From Notolepis coatsorum (lineage: Eukaryota; Chordata; Actinopteri; Aulopiformes; Paralepididae): 64,000 nt of DNA. The notes beneath the pieces are model-generated. The model was not told the DNA's origin. It ran no database searches and saw only the letters and a program-made list of their open reading frames with translations. Location of the stretch: the NCBI GenBank assembly GCA_963971535.1, contig OZ020592.1, positions 121,867,784-121,931,783 on the forward strand. The letters are read 5' to 3'. Made by a program: the position numbers and the translations under genes. The first letter of the stretch is position 1, and each line of letters starts with the position of its first letter. Positions 54,048 through 63,885 of the stretch are shown here, piece by piece.

Positions 54048-55073
54048 TGACAGCTTCTCCCGTATCAAACCGGCCCTTTCTGTCGGGGTCCCCCCTTGGG
54101 TGCGTTGCACAGCGGGAGGGACCGGGCCAACTATCTACTGTTCCTTGCATATGGCGACAAGAATGCCGTTTGGGGGTGTGGATAGAGAGAACGTTGACAG
54201 AGGGGCTTGTGTTGCAGTTCGCGCAACCCCAACCTCCGTTCTCAGGTTTGGTGCCGACCCTATTGTCAGGGTCAGAAGCAGTGACAGCCCTGGCCGACGA
54301 GATCCGATCTCTGTTGGCGAAGCAGGCCGTAGTCGTGGTCCCGAGAGAGGACGTGATGTCAGGCGTCTACTCCCGTTATTTTCTGGTGCCCAAGAAAAAG
54401 GGGGGGGGTCAGACCTATACTGGATCTGTCCGCGTTCAATCGGTTGATTGTAGCGAGACCGTTCAGGATGTTGACCGTCAAACTCCTTCTGCTTGCTGTC
54501 AGAAGGGGAGACTGGTTCACCTCCATAGACTTGAAGGATGCGTATTTCCACATCCCGATTTTCCCTCCTCACAGGAAGTTCCTGCGGTTCCTGTTTCAGG
54601 GCGTAGCGTACGAGTACCAGAGGTTGCCGTTTGGCTATTCTCTGGCTCCCCGCACATTCACCACGTGCGTAGCGACTGCGCTGGAGCCTCTACATCGTCG
54701 GGGTATATGGGTTCTGTTCTATCTCGACGACATTCTGCTCCTCAGTCGTTCGGAGGAGGTTGCCAGGTCTCATACCAGGCTGGTGGTGGAATTCCTCACC
54801 AGGCTGGGTTTTGCTGTGAACTGGAAGAAGAGTACGCCTATTCCCAGTCAACAGGTGGAGTACTTGGGCTTGACGTTGACGTCAAGGCCCATGATTGTAA
54901 CCCTCTCGGAGCAGCGGCGGGGTTCTATCCTTCGCGTGCTCGGGGGTTTTTGTCTGGGAGGGACGGTCACGGCGCTGCAAGTGATGCGCCTGCTTGGCAG
55001 AGAATGTGGGCGCGGATATGATGTCTCGGGGCGGTCCTCGTTACGACGAGTGGGAACTCCGCCCCCGACATAG
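54014..55073 (+). pseudogene. DIRS reverse transcriptase, frameshifted, RNase H deleted
   Basis: The first frame gives LVLQFAQPQPPFSGLVPTL...SRYFLVPKKKGG. At a nine-G run (54400-54408) the reading must shift to continue as VRPILDLSAFNR, then GDWFTSIDLKDAYFHIPI, LPFGYSLAPRTF and VLFYLDDILLL (the YLDD catalytic box), and ends at 55073. This is the DIRS-type RT order. After RLLGR (about 54995) the RNase H domain is missing: the sequence passes straight to the start of the next module at a GAGAATGTGGG word. The initiator is unclear; the frame overlaps the gag end. Confidence 0.85.
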
Positions 55074-55477
55074 TCAGACAGATCTGGGATCGTTTCTGGG
55101 AGGCCTCGATAGATCTGTTTGCGAGCCGACGCTCTCACAAGTGCCCCTTGTGGTTCTCGGTCAGTCGAGCAGATCATCCCCCCTTGGGGGTGGATGCCTT
55201 CTCGATCTTTCCATGGCCGCCCGGTCTTCTGTACGCCTTTCCTCCTGTACAGCTGTTGGGTCAGCTGTTGGAGCGGATACGGAGGGAGCGCAGGACGGTG
55301 ATCCTGGTCGCGCCGGACCGGGGCACGGCAGTGTGGTTTCCGGTCTTGATCCAGCTACTCGTCGCTCCGCCTTGGGTTATTCCTTGGTCGGCGACGGCCC
55401 TCTCTCAACAACGCGGGTCGCTGTTCCATCACCCGGCGTTTGGCCAACGCCTGTCGGTGTGGCTGGTGAGAGGGTAG
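55002..55477 (+). pseudogene. DIRS methyltransferase-like module, frameshifted
   Basis: AENVGADMMSRGGP opens the module. A shift in a C-run near 55064 leads to the continuation IWDRFWEASIDLFASR, PLGVDAFSIFPWPPGLLYAFPP and VILVAPDRGTAVWFP, ending VRG and a TAG at 55475-55477. This corresponds to the DAM-like methyltransferase domain described in DIRS elements (the FPP word being its catalytic-motif remnant). It overlaps the recombinase frame. Confidence 0.65.
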
Positions 55478-55488
55478 GTCTGGAGAGG

Positions 55489-56520
55489 ATGGACCCTTCT
55501 GTGGTTAATACCATCCGGAATGCGCATGCTCCCTCCACTGTCGCGCTTTACGCGGGCAGGTGGCGTATGTTCCAAGAGTGGTGTAAGGCGGGGGGCCAGG
55601 ACCCAGTCTCCTGCCCCCTGGATGCTGTCCTTAGTTACCTCCAGTCTCTCCTTGGTAGACTGTCGGCTTCGACGGTGAGGATATATGCAGCAGCTATATC
55701 CTCCTATCATGAGGGGTTTGAGGGGGATGTCTTGTTCAGCCACCCTCTTGTGAAGCGTTTCCTGCTTGGCGCTCGACGCGTTAAGCCGGTGCAATGCTCT
55801 TTGGCTCCGAGTTGGGATCTTCAATTGGTCCTCGGTCGGTTGTCCTTGGCCCCGTTTGAGCCGCTTGAGCAAGCGCCGTTGGGACAGTTGTCCTTCAAAA
55901 CCGCGTTCTTGCTGGCTTTCACCTCCGCTAAACGCGTGGGTGAGCTCTGTGCTCTTTCGGTACGTCCAGAGTGCCTGTCTTTTTGTTCCGATTGCGGTGC
56001 CACTCTACGGCCTAATCCTGCTTTCGTGCCTAAGAATATCCGGAGTTCCTTCCGCTCCAGGGATATTGTGGTTCAGGCGTTTCATCCGCCTCCTCACGCT
56101 AGTGAGTTAGATGCGGGCCTTCACCTGTCATGTCCGGTCCGTGCTTTGGGTATTTACCTCAGCCGTACTCAGGACCTCAGGGTTACCGATCAGCTTTTTG
56201 TCTGTCACGGTGGTTCTCATGCCGGTAAGGCACTATCGAAACAGCGCCTGTCCCATTGGTTGTGCGAGGGCATTGCCCTCTGCTACACGTTGGCCGGGCT
56301 GGATCCCCCTGGGGGCGTCAGGGCGCACTCCACTCGTGGGGTGGCTGCCTCTGCCGCTCTGCTGGGTGGGGCCTCGGTGGAGGACATCTGTGCTGCAGCT
56401 TCATGGTCCTCCCCGGGCCCCTTTGTAAGGTTTTACCTCATGGACATGACCGGGGGTTCTGTCTCCCAGGCGGTTCTGTGGTCTGTGGCCTTTCCTGCTT
56501 CCCGTCCTTTGGTAGGGTAG
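55489..56520 (+). CDS. DIRS tyrosine recombinase, 343 aa
   Basis: Catalyses integration of the circular DIRS DNA by site-specific recombination instead of a DDE integrase. The ATG at 55489 (MDPSVVNTIRNAHAPSTVALY) starts an intact ORF; the frame is open further upstream, so a longer start is possible. An N-terminal SAM-like core-binding domain (HAPSTVALYAGRWRMFQEWC) is followed by the catalytic domain with first Arg in SAKRVGELCAL (about 55929), the His-X-X-Arg box HSTRG (about 56326) and the nucleophile Tyr in FVRFYLMD (about 56430). All four diagnostic residues are present. Length matches the family. The coding remainder of the element is damaged. Confidence 0.9.
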   Translation: MDPSVVNTIRNAHAPSTVALYAGRWRMFQEWCKAGGQDPVSCPLDAVLSYLQSLLGRLSASTVRIYAAAISSYHEGFEGDVLFSHPLVKRFLLGARRVKPVQCSLAPSWDLQLVLGRLSLAPFEPLEQAPLGQLSFKTAFLLAFTSAKRVGELCALSVRPECLSFCSDCGATLRPNPAFVPKNIRSSFRSRDIVVQAFHPPPHASELDAGLHLSCPVRALGIYLSRTQDLRVTDQLFVCHGGSHAGKALSKQRLSHWLCEGIALCYTLAGLDPPGGVRAHSTRGVAASAALLGGASVEDICAAASWSSPGPFVRFYLMDMTGGSVSQAVLWSVAFPASRPLVG

Positions 56521-56716
56521 CAGGAGTGTGTGGGTATGGGCCACAGTGTGTTGGTTCACACGTGGTTCCGCCTGTGCTGTGTGTTCAAGGGGTTCTAGTT
56601 GACTGCGCCCCCCCTTCATTAGGTAGGATGGGGTGACGGGACTCCCCAAACCCTTTGATGTGGGCTTTCGGGTCCTCAGGGGGTGCATTTGTCGGGCCTC
56701 GTGTCCGCTCTACCCC

Positions 56717-56767
56717 ATATCTCGATAGGCTTAAGAGCGGGACGCGATGGCCAAGTACGATAATATA
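56717..56767 (+). repeat. DIRS right inverted terminal repeat
   Basis: Exact reverse complement of 44029-44079. Confidence 0.95.
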
Positions 56768-56850
56768 ATGTAAGGTTATGTATATAACCTAGTTATATGA
56801 GTACTGGCTGAGCGTCCCGCTCTTAACGGCCCTGAGTCCCCGTTTTGACG
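56768..56850 (+). repeat. DIRS internal complementary region (probable)
   Basis: Contains the short dyad AGGTTATGTATATAACCT and a direct copy of GCGTCCCGCTCTTAA from the left terminal repeat, as expected for the region that templates circularisation in DIRS elements. Confidence 0.55.
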
Positions 56851-56884
56851 AATCTTTTCCTGGAAACGGGTTTTTTTGGCGAGG

Positions 56885-57010
56885 AAAAACACTCTCAAAG
56901 AACACCTACGGGAAACTGCAATTCGAAACTGGCCCCTACAAATGTCCTAACCCAGTTGTACAGTAAAGACCAAGTATGGCTTTGTCAGTATTCCAATGTA
57001 CAGTGTACAG
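56885..57010 (+). mobile_element. LINE-A 3' fragment
   Basis: AAACACTCTCAAAGAACACC continues to the RNWPLQMS end of the LINE-A RT and its proximal 3' UTR, then stops. Confidence 0.8.
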
Positions 57011-57068
57011 TGTCGTTTATCTTTAGAGCAGGGCGATAGACCACCAGCCCTGATTCCAAACTCTAAGC

Positions 57069-57866
57069 CAGTGGTTCTCAAACTGTGGTACGCGTACCAC
57101 TAGTGGTACTTGGTGGTACTGCTGGTGGTACTTAAAAAAATTTTAAATAATTATAATACTTTGCAGCCAGGCCACTGAACTTAGAAGCAGGCCAGTGTTT
57201 CTAGTTGCGGCGGCGCAATAGTTAGATAACCTAAGTGGGGAACAACAAGGAGATCACTGTGACAGAGAGTAATGCAGTAAACAGTCATACGTCTTTTATT
57301 CGACTTCAGCCCTGATCATAACCATTTTTATTTTTAGATTTTTTTGTAATGTCAGATAAAAAATTAAATACTCCCACTTTTCTGAAAGGGGTTGTTGTTA
57401 AATCTGACATTACAAAAAATCCATCAAAATCTGTGTTGTTGCTAATCATTGACACATGCATAGCATGTAATAATCCCCCCCAGAAAAGTTTACTTTGCAT
57501 TTGATATATTGAATTTTTTTTTACTTTTTGTGTGTTTTTTTAACAATAATTTGTGATGCCATCACACAAACTGGCATTTAAAGGGTTACAATTCGAAAAT
57601 GTATTAAATATGTGTTTTTTTTTTTTATACAATACTTTGTGATCACAAACACTGGAATTTAAATGGTAAAAATTCAAACATTCCTGCACCAGAATGCAGG
57701 AAATTACGTCTTTGTAACAAAATAATGGTATTAGGAATATATTTGCCTCCTGCGTGAACTGTGCATAGCTGAATAGACTGTATTTTAACGTCGGTCATAT
57801 GGTGGTACTTGGAGAGCCAGCTACGTTCTCAGGTGGTACTTGGTGTAAAAAGTTTGAGAACCACTG
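57069..57866. mobile_element. hAT-type non-autonomous transposon
   Basis: The ends CAGTGGTTCTCAAACT and AGTTTGAGAACCACTG are reverse complements. An 8-bp duplication CTCTAAGC flanks both sides (57061-57068 and 57867-57874), the hAT hallmark. Subterminal GGTGGTACTTGG words repeat at both ends. There is no transposase ORF. Confidence 0.9.
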
Positions 57867-57964
57867 CTCTAAGCATAACCGACTTCGAAAGAGGGCGACT
57901 TCGAAAGAGGGCCTAAGCATAACCAGTTTGAAACAAGGCGGACATTAATACAATTTTCTATTTC

Positions 57965-58035
57965 AATAATGACCACCCCTAGGCATGCTCTAATTCTCAT
58001 AACGCACTCCTGCGCGTGATGTAATGCTTAATTAG
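57965..58035. repeat. Half-copy of the 5271-5372 hairpin element
   Basis: GACCACCCCTAGGCATG and CACTCCTGCGCGTGATGTAA match the right half and right flank of the hairpin element near 5335-5395. Confidence 0.6.
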
Positions 58036-58168
58036 TAAATTCTCTGCTCATTTTAGGTCTGCCTATAATTATGCCAATTTTATGCTAGTTTTATGCCTAT
58101 TTTATATCTACATTACTGCTGTAGCACTTTGGACTTCAATTCTTGTATGAAAGATGCTATACAAATAG

Positions 58169-58324
<156 letters not shown>

Positions 58325-58446
58325 TAGCACAATGCTATTTAATAATAATGATAATGACAGGAGTTAAAGAGGACATATTTTAGTCCTTTTCAACAAGTTA
58401 ATATAGGTCTTTGAGGTCCCCTAAACATGTCTTTGACGGTTTTTCA

Positions 58447-58694
58447 GGGGTGACAGTAGCTCAGGACTCAGGAGGTAGAGCGGTCATCTGGTTATCAGAA
58501 GGTTCCTGGTTCGATTTCTGGCTCCTCCCGGTAGCGTGTCGAAGTGTCCTTGAGCAAGACACGTAACCCCTAACTGCTCCCAATGAGCAGGTTGGCACCT
58601 TGCATGGTTGCCTCCGCTGTGCGTGGGTGAATGTGAGGCGTAAATTGTGAAGCGCTATATAAATGAAATCTAATCTAATCTAATCTAATCTAAA
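58447..58694 (+). mobile_element. tRNA-derived SINE, complete
   Basis: tRNA-like head with A-box-like GTAGCTCAGGACTC...GGTAGAGCGG and B-box GGTTCCTGGTTCGATTTC, a body with GTCCTTGAGCAAGACACGTA, and a (TCTAA)n tail. Same family as 7951-8219. Confidence 0.88.
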
Positions 58695-58844
58695 ATGAGC
58701 ATAAGATTCAAGGTTCAAGGTCAAGTAAAGATCTTCAAAATCAAGTAACTCAACATCAACTCGGCATCGGTACCTGAAAACAAAGTAACTCGTATGTGAT
58801 CGGCCAAAAGCGCCGCAACTCTAGGGGGAACGAGGAGAGATATC

Positions 58845-59808
58845 GCTCTGAGGGTCACGTGTTGCTAGGCGGAGTGGGCTCGGCTCGCTCTGAGGTCACG
58901 TGTTGCTAGGCGGAGTGGGCTCGGCTCGCTCTGAGGTCACGTGTTGCTAGGCGAAGCGGGCTCGGCTCGCTCTGAGGTCACGTGTTGCTAGGCGGAGCGG
59001 GCTCGGCTCGCTCTGAGGGTCACGTGTTGCTAGGCGAAGCGGGCTCGGCTCGCTCTGAGGTCACGTGTTGCTAGGCGGAGCGGGCTCGGCTCGCTCTGAG
59101 GGTCACGTGTTGCTAGGCGGAGCGGGCTCGGCTTGCTCTGAGGGTCACGTGTTGCTAGGCGGAGCGGGCTCGGCTTGCTCTGAGGGTCACGTGTTGCTAG
59201 GCGGAGCGGGCTCGGCTCGCTCTGAGGTCACGTGTTGCTAGGCGGAGCGGGCTCGGCTCGCTCTGAGGTCACGTGTTGCTAGGCGGAGCGGGCTCGGCTC
59301 GCTCTGAGGGTCATGTGTTGCTAGGCGGAGCGGGCTCGGCTCGCTCTGAGGTCACGTGTTGCTAGGCGGAGCGGGCTCGGCTCGCTCTGAGGGTCACGTG
59401 TTGCTAGGCGGAGCGGGCTCGGCTCGCTCTGAGGGTCACGTGTTGCTAGGCGGAGCGGGCTCGGCTCGCTCTGAGGGTCACGTGTTGCTAGGCGGAGCGG
59501 GCTCGGCTCGCTCTGAGGGTCACGTGTTGCTAGGCGGAACGGGCTCGGCTCGCTCTGAGGGTCACGTGTTGCTAGGCGGAACGGGCTCGGCTCGCTCTGA
59601 GGGTCACGTGTTGCTAGGCGGAACGGGCTCGGCTCGCTCTGAGGGTCACGTGTTGCTAGGCGGAACGGGCTAGGCGGAGCGGGCTCGGCTCGCTCAGAGG
59701 TCACGTGTTGCTAGGCGGAGCGGGCTCGGCTCGCTCTGAGGGTCACGTGTTGCTAGGCGGAGCGGGCTCGGCTCGCTCTGAGGTCACGTGTTGCTAGGCG
59801 GAACGGGC
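58845..59808. repeat. 41-42-bp minisatellite with E-box, about 23 copies
   Basis: The unit joins TCACGTGTTGCTAGGCGGAG and CGGGCTCGGCTCGCTCTGAGG. Length differs by one G. Nearly every copy has CACGTG (one has CATGTG). Long open frames on both strands are due to the repeat. Confidence 0.95.
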
Positions 59809-59815
59809 GTGTAAA

Positions 59816-60233
59816 CGCTGGAGTAAACTGCCGATCCCCCCATCCCTGACTCTCTCTAAACACTGAGGCGCTGGAGAGGTCCATTCGAAGCCGAGCACTC
59901 GGCGAGCTCCCCGCCATGGTACACTGCCATACAAAAATGGAACTTTTTGTTCCTGTTTTCTCAACACAGGGGGAATTTATAGGGCAGCTGCCACAGATGT
60001 TCCCATAAAGGAAGCCCAAACACTGATGTCAAGCGGTTTACATACTGCGCTAGATCTCACACACACCAGTTCTGTTACTGACCCGCGAGGGCCTTCCCTC
60101 TTTAAAATAACACATGACGGCTGAGGTACGTAGAGCTGGAGCCAATAGATCTGCGGCCGGAGAGATAGCTATCCTGCAGCCTGTTTGACAGATGACGGGG
60201 CCGCGGGTGTCGTTGAGTGACTACTAGGCCTAA
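59816..60233. other. Unique stretch, no gene recognised
   Basis: The only open frame of note is minus-strand and short, partly inside the minisatellite. Confidence 0.4.
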
Positions 60234-60420
60234 ACGGCTCTTATACTTTGGTGTTTCATCCTAGGATTGAGGTTTTTCATACCAATGTTTGGTGTTATCT
60301 TAGTATGAGGAGTATACTGTAAGGCCTGTTTGATTGATAATGTGAGTCAAGATTGATTACTCCATCTCGGATAAGGATTTACGATTTTATTAGTATCCCC
60401 TGTTAGCCTGATGCGCAGAA
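60234..60420. repeat. Direct repeat flanking a retroposon/TA block, left copy
   Basis: The segment with TTTGGTGTTTCATCCTAGGA and GGCCTGTTTGATTGATAATG recurs at 61024-61205 with about 10 percent difference by eye. Confidence 0.8.
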
Positions 60421-60469
60421 ACCCACTTACACTTACTGACACATATTCTTATTCATATACACGTATATA

Positions 60470-60800
60470 TTAGATTAGATTAGATTACATTTTATTGTCA
60501 TAATACAGCACGAGTACAGTACAACAAAAGTTGAGATGAGTGCAAATGTAACAGTAAAGTGCAATAGTAATATACAATGTACAGGTGATTAAACTGGGTA
60601 TAAAATATATAAATTAGTACTACTGAGTGTAGGGCTAATCAGATGTATGTACAGAGTTGTAGTATTAATATGTACAGTGATACAGGTATGAAGACACTAT
60701 GGTAGTAAGTCATACTGGCCAGCAGCATAACTAGTAAGAGTAGGTAAGGGATATGTACAGATAATATAGATATAGTATCTACAGATATGTAAAAAGGATT
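60470..60800 (-). mobile_element. Retroposon fragments, reversed
   Basis: (TTAGA)n followed by ACATTTTATTGTCATAATAC is a reversed retroposon tail. It is followed by sequence related to 34210-34330 and by one reversed copy of the about 108-bp CTGGCCAGTATGAC unit. Confidence 0.6.
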
Positions 60801-60849
60801 ATATGCAGGTATGTACAGACAGATGTGGATATATATATATACGGTAAGA

Positions 60850-60967
<118 letters not shown>

Positions 60968-61023
60968 TATATACAGCATTATTGTACATGCTATCATACA
61001 GATAGGTATATTCAGACTACTAA

Positions 61024-61205
61024 ATGGCTCTACTTTGGTGTTTCATCCTGGGATTTAGATTATTCATACCAATGTTTGGTGTTATTTTAGTATAAGGAGA
61101 AATGTTAGGCCTGTTTGATTGATAATGTGATTCAAGATTGATTACTCCGTGTCAGATAAGGCCTATAATAAGGATTTAGGATTTTATTCAGATCCCCCGT
61201 TAGCT
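61024..61205. repeat. Direct repeat, right copy
   Basis: Counterpart of 60234-60420, with an extra GGCCTATAATA insertion. Confidence 0.8.
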
Positions 61206-61309
61206 GATGTGCAGAACACCATCCACTCTTCCTGGGATCGAACACAAAACATAAAAACATGACAATTTATGCCTCACATTCACCCATTCACTCACACACC
61301 CACAAGGTG

Positions 61310-61373
61310 AACATGGGCTCAGGGGGTAGAGTGGTCGTCTGGTAACCGGAAAGGTTCCCGGTTCGATTCCAGC
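61310..61373 (+). mobile_element. SINE, left part (split by solo LTR)
   Basis: tRNA-like head with GGTAGAGTGGTCGTCTGG and B-box GGTTCCCGGTTCGATTCC, cut by the solo LTR. Just upstream (61262-61305) lies a reversed piece of the same SINE family's 3' body. Confidence 0.85.
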
Positions 61374-62089
61374 TGTGAGGATTGGTCCGATTCCGCACGC
61401 TTCAAGGTACCAATTACCCTCGCGCACCTGAAGTGAGTTCTAATCAGCTCGGTGGAGCCCTTTATATACTCTGATGTTCCTAACGTTCTGTGTCGGGTCG
61501 TTTTGGATTACCACTGGCTGCTGCTTGTTCCGCTCCCGTGTTGTTCCTCGTCTGTTTCTCTCCAGGACGTCTATGGAAGTCGCCGCTGTTGCTTTGCTCT
61601 GCCATCCGTTGGATCTGTGCCTCGTAGACCGCTTTGCCCAATTGCGCCTTGGTGAGTTTTGGAAGGTACTTTTTTTGGATACTCTGTTTTTCTCGCATTT
61701 TCCTGGACTCGGGACCTTTCTGTTTTTTGTGTGTTTGGGTAACACTGAAGAGGAGCCGCTTGTTGTTGTTACTGCCTCAGCTAAACAATTCTGGACTGCA
61801 TTGTATTCCGTTCGCTCGTCTTGTTGACATTATCTCTCTCTCTGTTTTCCAGAGTGGATCGTCAAGTAGCTGCAGAGCCGCAGAGTCAGAGGCGCAACGC
61901 CACAGTGCCGTCTCTGCTCTGAAGACGAGCTGCAGAGCCGCAGACAACTCTGCCAAGAACATTTTCTCCCCTTGTGCTTTTTGTTGTTTTCGCTCATTTC
62001 TGTTTTGTAAATAAATACGCCCTGGTTTTTGGCTAACTCTGAACTACCTGTCTGTGCCGTGCTGTTGGGGTTGGTATCAAACCATAACA
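61374..62089 (+). mobile_element. Solo LTR (Ty3/gypsy-like) inside a SINE
   Basis: 716 bp, starting TGTGAGG and ending CATAACA, flanked by CCAGC on both sides (61369-61373 and 62090-62094). It has a TATA-like TTTATATACT at about 61461 and AATAAATA near 62010, so it is a plus-oriented LTR. No internal region is present: one LTR remains after recombination. Superfamily is inferred only from the 5-bp duplication and size. Confidence 0.8.
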
Positions 62090-62094
62090 CCAGC

Positions 62095-62280
62095 TCCTCG
62101 TCGGAGTGTCCTTGAGCGGGACACTTAACCCCTTAACTGCTCCCGATGAGCAGGTTGGGCATCTCGCATGGTCGCCTCTGCTGTCGGTGTGTGAATGTGT
62201 GAGTGAACGGGTGAATGTGAGGCATAAGTTGTAAAGCGCTTTGTAAATGCAGCCCATTTCACCACGGTTAGGGGTTAAGT
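62095..62280 (+). mobile_element. SINE, right part
   Basis: Continues the SINE body (GTCCTTGAGCGGGACACTTA ... GTAAAGCGCTTTGTAAATG) after one copy of CCAGC. Confidence 0.85.
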
Positions 62281-62337
62281 GTCTTCATTTCACCACGGTT
62301 AGGGGTTAGGAGTCTTCATTTCACCACGGGTAGTAGT

Positions 62338-62465
62338 ATGGGGGACCCTGATGTAAACAAGATGAAAGTCTTTCTCTGGTCTGCATCCCCTTAACAATTG
62401 TGTGTATTGAGCCGTACTGTATTGTACCCATTCTGCAATCTGTTAAAAAAAATTCAATCAACCAA
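62338..62465 (+). mobile_element. LINE-A 3' end with CAAT-type tail
   Basis: GGGGGACCCTGATGTAAACA to ATTCTGCAATCTGTTAAA, tail CAATCAACCAATCAATCA, followed by a (TAG)n run at 62472-62505. Confidence 0.85.
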
Positions 62466-62471
62466 TCAATC

Positions 62472-62505
<34 letters not shown>

Positions 62506-62604
62506 TCTATCAATTTAGTCAACATATTATACTATATTAGTATTATAATATAAATGTGGGAATTTCCACACCCTTCTTGTAACTGTAGCTACATGCTCAA
62601 TGTT

Positions 62605-63397
62605 ATTAGTACCCATGTACATGTCGAAATACTTCCCAAAGGTTAGTGAATACCACAACCACTACACCAGAGGAAGCTCAACAAATCATGTTAAACCCAG
62701 ATTCGGCTCAAACAAGGGACTAAACACGTTTCGCAATTATGCCACATCAATGTGGAACGCCCTACCCAAAGCTGTAAAGGAATGTGAATCCCTACCCACA
62801 TTTAAAACCGCTCTTAAAGAGCACCTACGGGAGGCTGCAATTCGAAACTGGCCACCGTAAATGCCCAAACCCCCCACCCCCTCCTAATAGACAGTCTCCT
62901 CCCCACCGCATGTATATATTCTCTCCCCGCCGTATGTATATTTCTCTCCCACCCACCCACCCCCTCCAAATGTACAGTCTCCTCCCCACCGTATGTATAT
63001 TTCTCTCCCACCCACCCACCCCCTCCTAATGTACAGTCCCCTCCCCATCATATGTATATACTCTGTCAGGATCTATGGGTAACAGTGCTGTATATTTGAA
63101 TACCGTTTATGTCACAAATGTATCAGTACTAAATACCTGTATGTCCCTATGCCATAAATGTCATGTATGTTGTGTATGTCATAAATGTCTATATGAATTG
63201 AAAATGGGGGACCCTGATGTAAACAAGACAAACGTCTTTCTCTGGTCTGCATCCCCTTAACAATTGTGTGTATTGAGCCGTACTGTATTGTACCCATTCT
63301 GCAATCTGTTAAATAAAGTTTTCATTCATTCATTCATTCATTCATTCATTCATTCATTCATTCATTCATTCATTCATTCATTCATTCATTCATTCAT
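62605..63397 (+). pseudogene. LINE-A C-terminus, 3' UTR and (ATTC)n tail
   Basis: Encodes the last about 84 residues of the LINE-A RT (from VPMYMSKYFPKVSEY to RNWPP, stop at 62858-62860) in frame, then the CCCACC-rich 3' UTR with two GTATGTATATTTCTCTCCC repeats, the GGGGGACCCTGATGTAAACA block and an (ATTC)n tail (63320-63397). It is 5' truncated. This copy shows the 3' UTR uninterrupted, including the point at which the copy ending at 13101 was cut. Confidence 0.88.
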
Positions 63398-63650
63398 TAG
63401 ATTAGATCAGATTCTTTAATGACCACCCAGCCAGGCTGGTGGAATTTGTTTTCAGTGCAGTTACAGCATTGTTCCAACATAGAACATGCAGTTAAATACA
63501 TAAATACATAATTACAAAGACCACAATATCACAGTTATGCCCATGTCCATAGCAACAGAGGTAGGGGGGGGGGGGTTGCTACAGGGAGTTCATAGTGTCC
63601 GTATGGCAGTGGGGAAGAAGCTGTATCTGCTCTAGGAACCTGTATATTCC
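63398..63650 (-). mobile_element. Reversed retroposon 3' tail fragment
   Basis: ATTAGATTAGATCAGATTCT followed by TTAATGACCACCCAGCCAGG is a tail-first retroposon end in minus orientation. A G10 run lies at 63566. Confidence 0.5.
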
Positions 63651-63794
63651 TGCAGAATTGCAATTGCATACTGAACATAGTATAGTTTTATTTTATGACA
63701 CCTGGCTGCACACATATCAACCATCCAATGATCAGTACTACAGCTACTCTGTACATAGCCTACTGCACTATTGTTGTGATTGAGTTTACATACA

Positions 63795-63885
63795 GTACAT
63801 AACAATTGTTTGTATTGAGCTGTACTGTATATTGTACCCATTCTGCAATCTGTTAATGAAGTTTTCAATCAACCAATCAATCATC
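63795..63885 (+). mobile_element. LINE-A 3' end fragment
   Basis: ATAACAATTGTTTGTATTGA to ATTCTGCAATCTGTTAATGA plus a CAAT-type tail. Confidence 0.8.

Larger units (their letters stand above)
44029..56850 (+). mobile_element. DIRS-type tyrosine-recombinase retrotransposon, interrupted
   Basis: Bounded by 51-bp perfect inverted repeats (44029-44079 and 56717-56767). It encodes Gag, an RT of the DIRS type and a tyrosine recombinase, in the usual order. After the right repeat, 56768-56850 holds a further direct copy of GCGTCCCGCTCTTAA, likely the internal complementary region. There is no target duplication, as expected for recombinase-mediated insertion. A BEL/Pao element occupies 44598-52797; without it the element is about 4.6 kb, short because RNase H is deleted. 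Confidence 0.88.

Noticed and set aside
44029-56850. Ngaro-type element instead of DIRS
   Set aside because: Inverted rather than split direct repeats at the ends, and a methyltransferase-like module after RT, favour the DIRS1-like group.
59321-59704. Open frames over the E-box minisatellite
   Set aside because: A 42-bp unit keeps frames open on both strands; the array also contains 41-bp units that break them.
61310-61380. Possible tRNA gene
   Set aside because: The A- and B-box-like words belong to a SINE head; the body and tail of the SINE follow after the solo LTR and no complete cloverleaf is evident.
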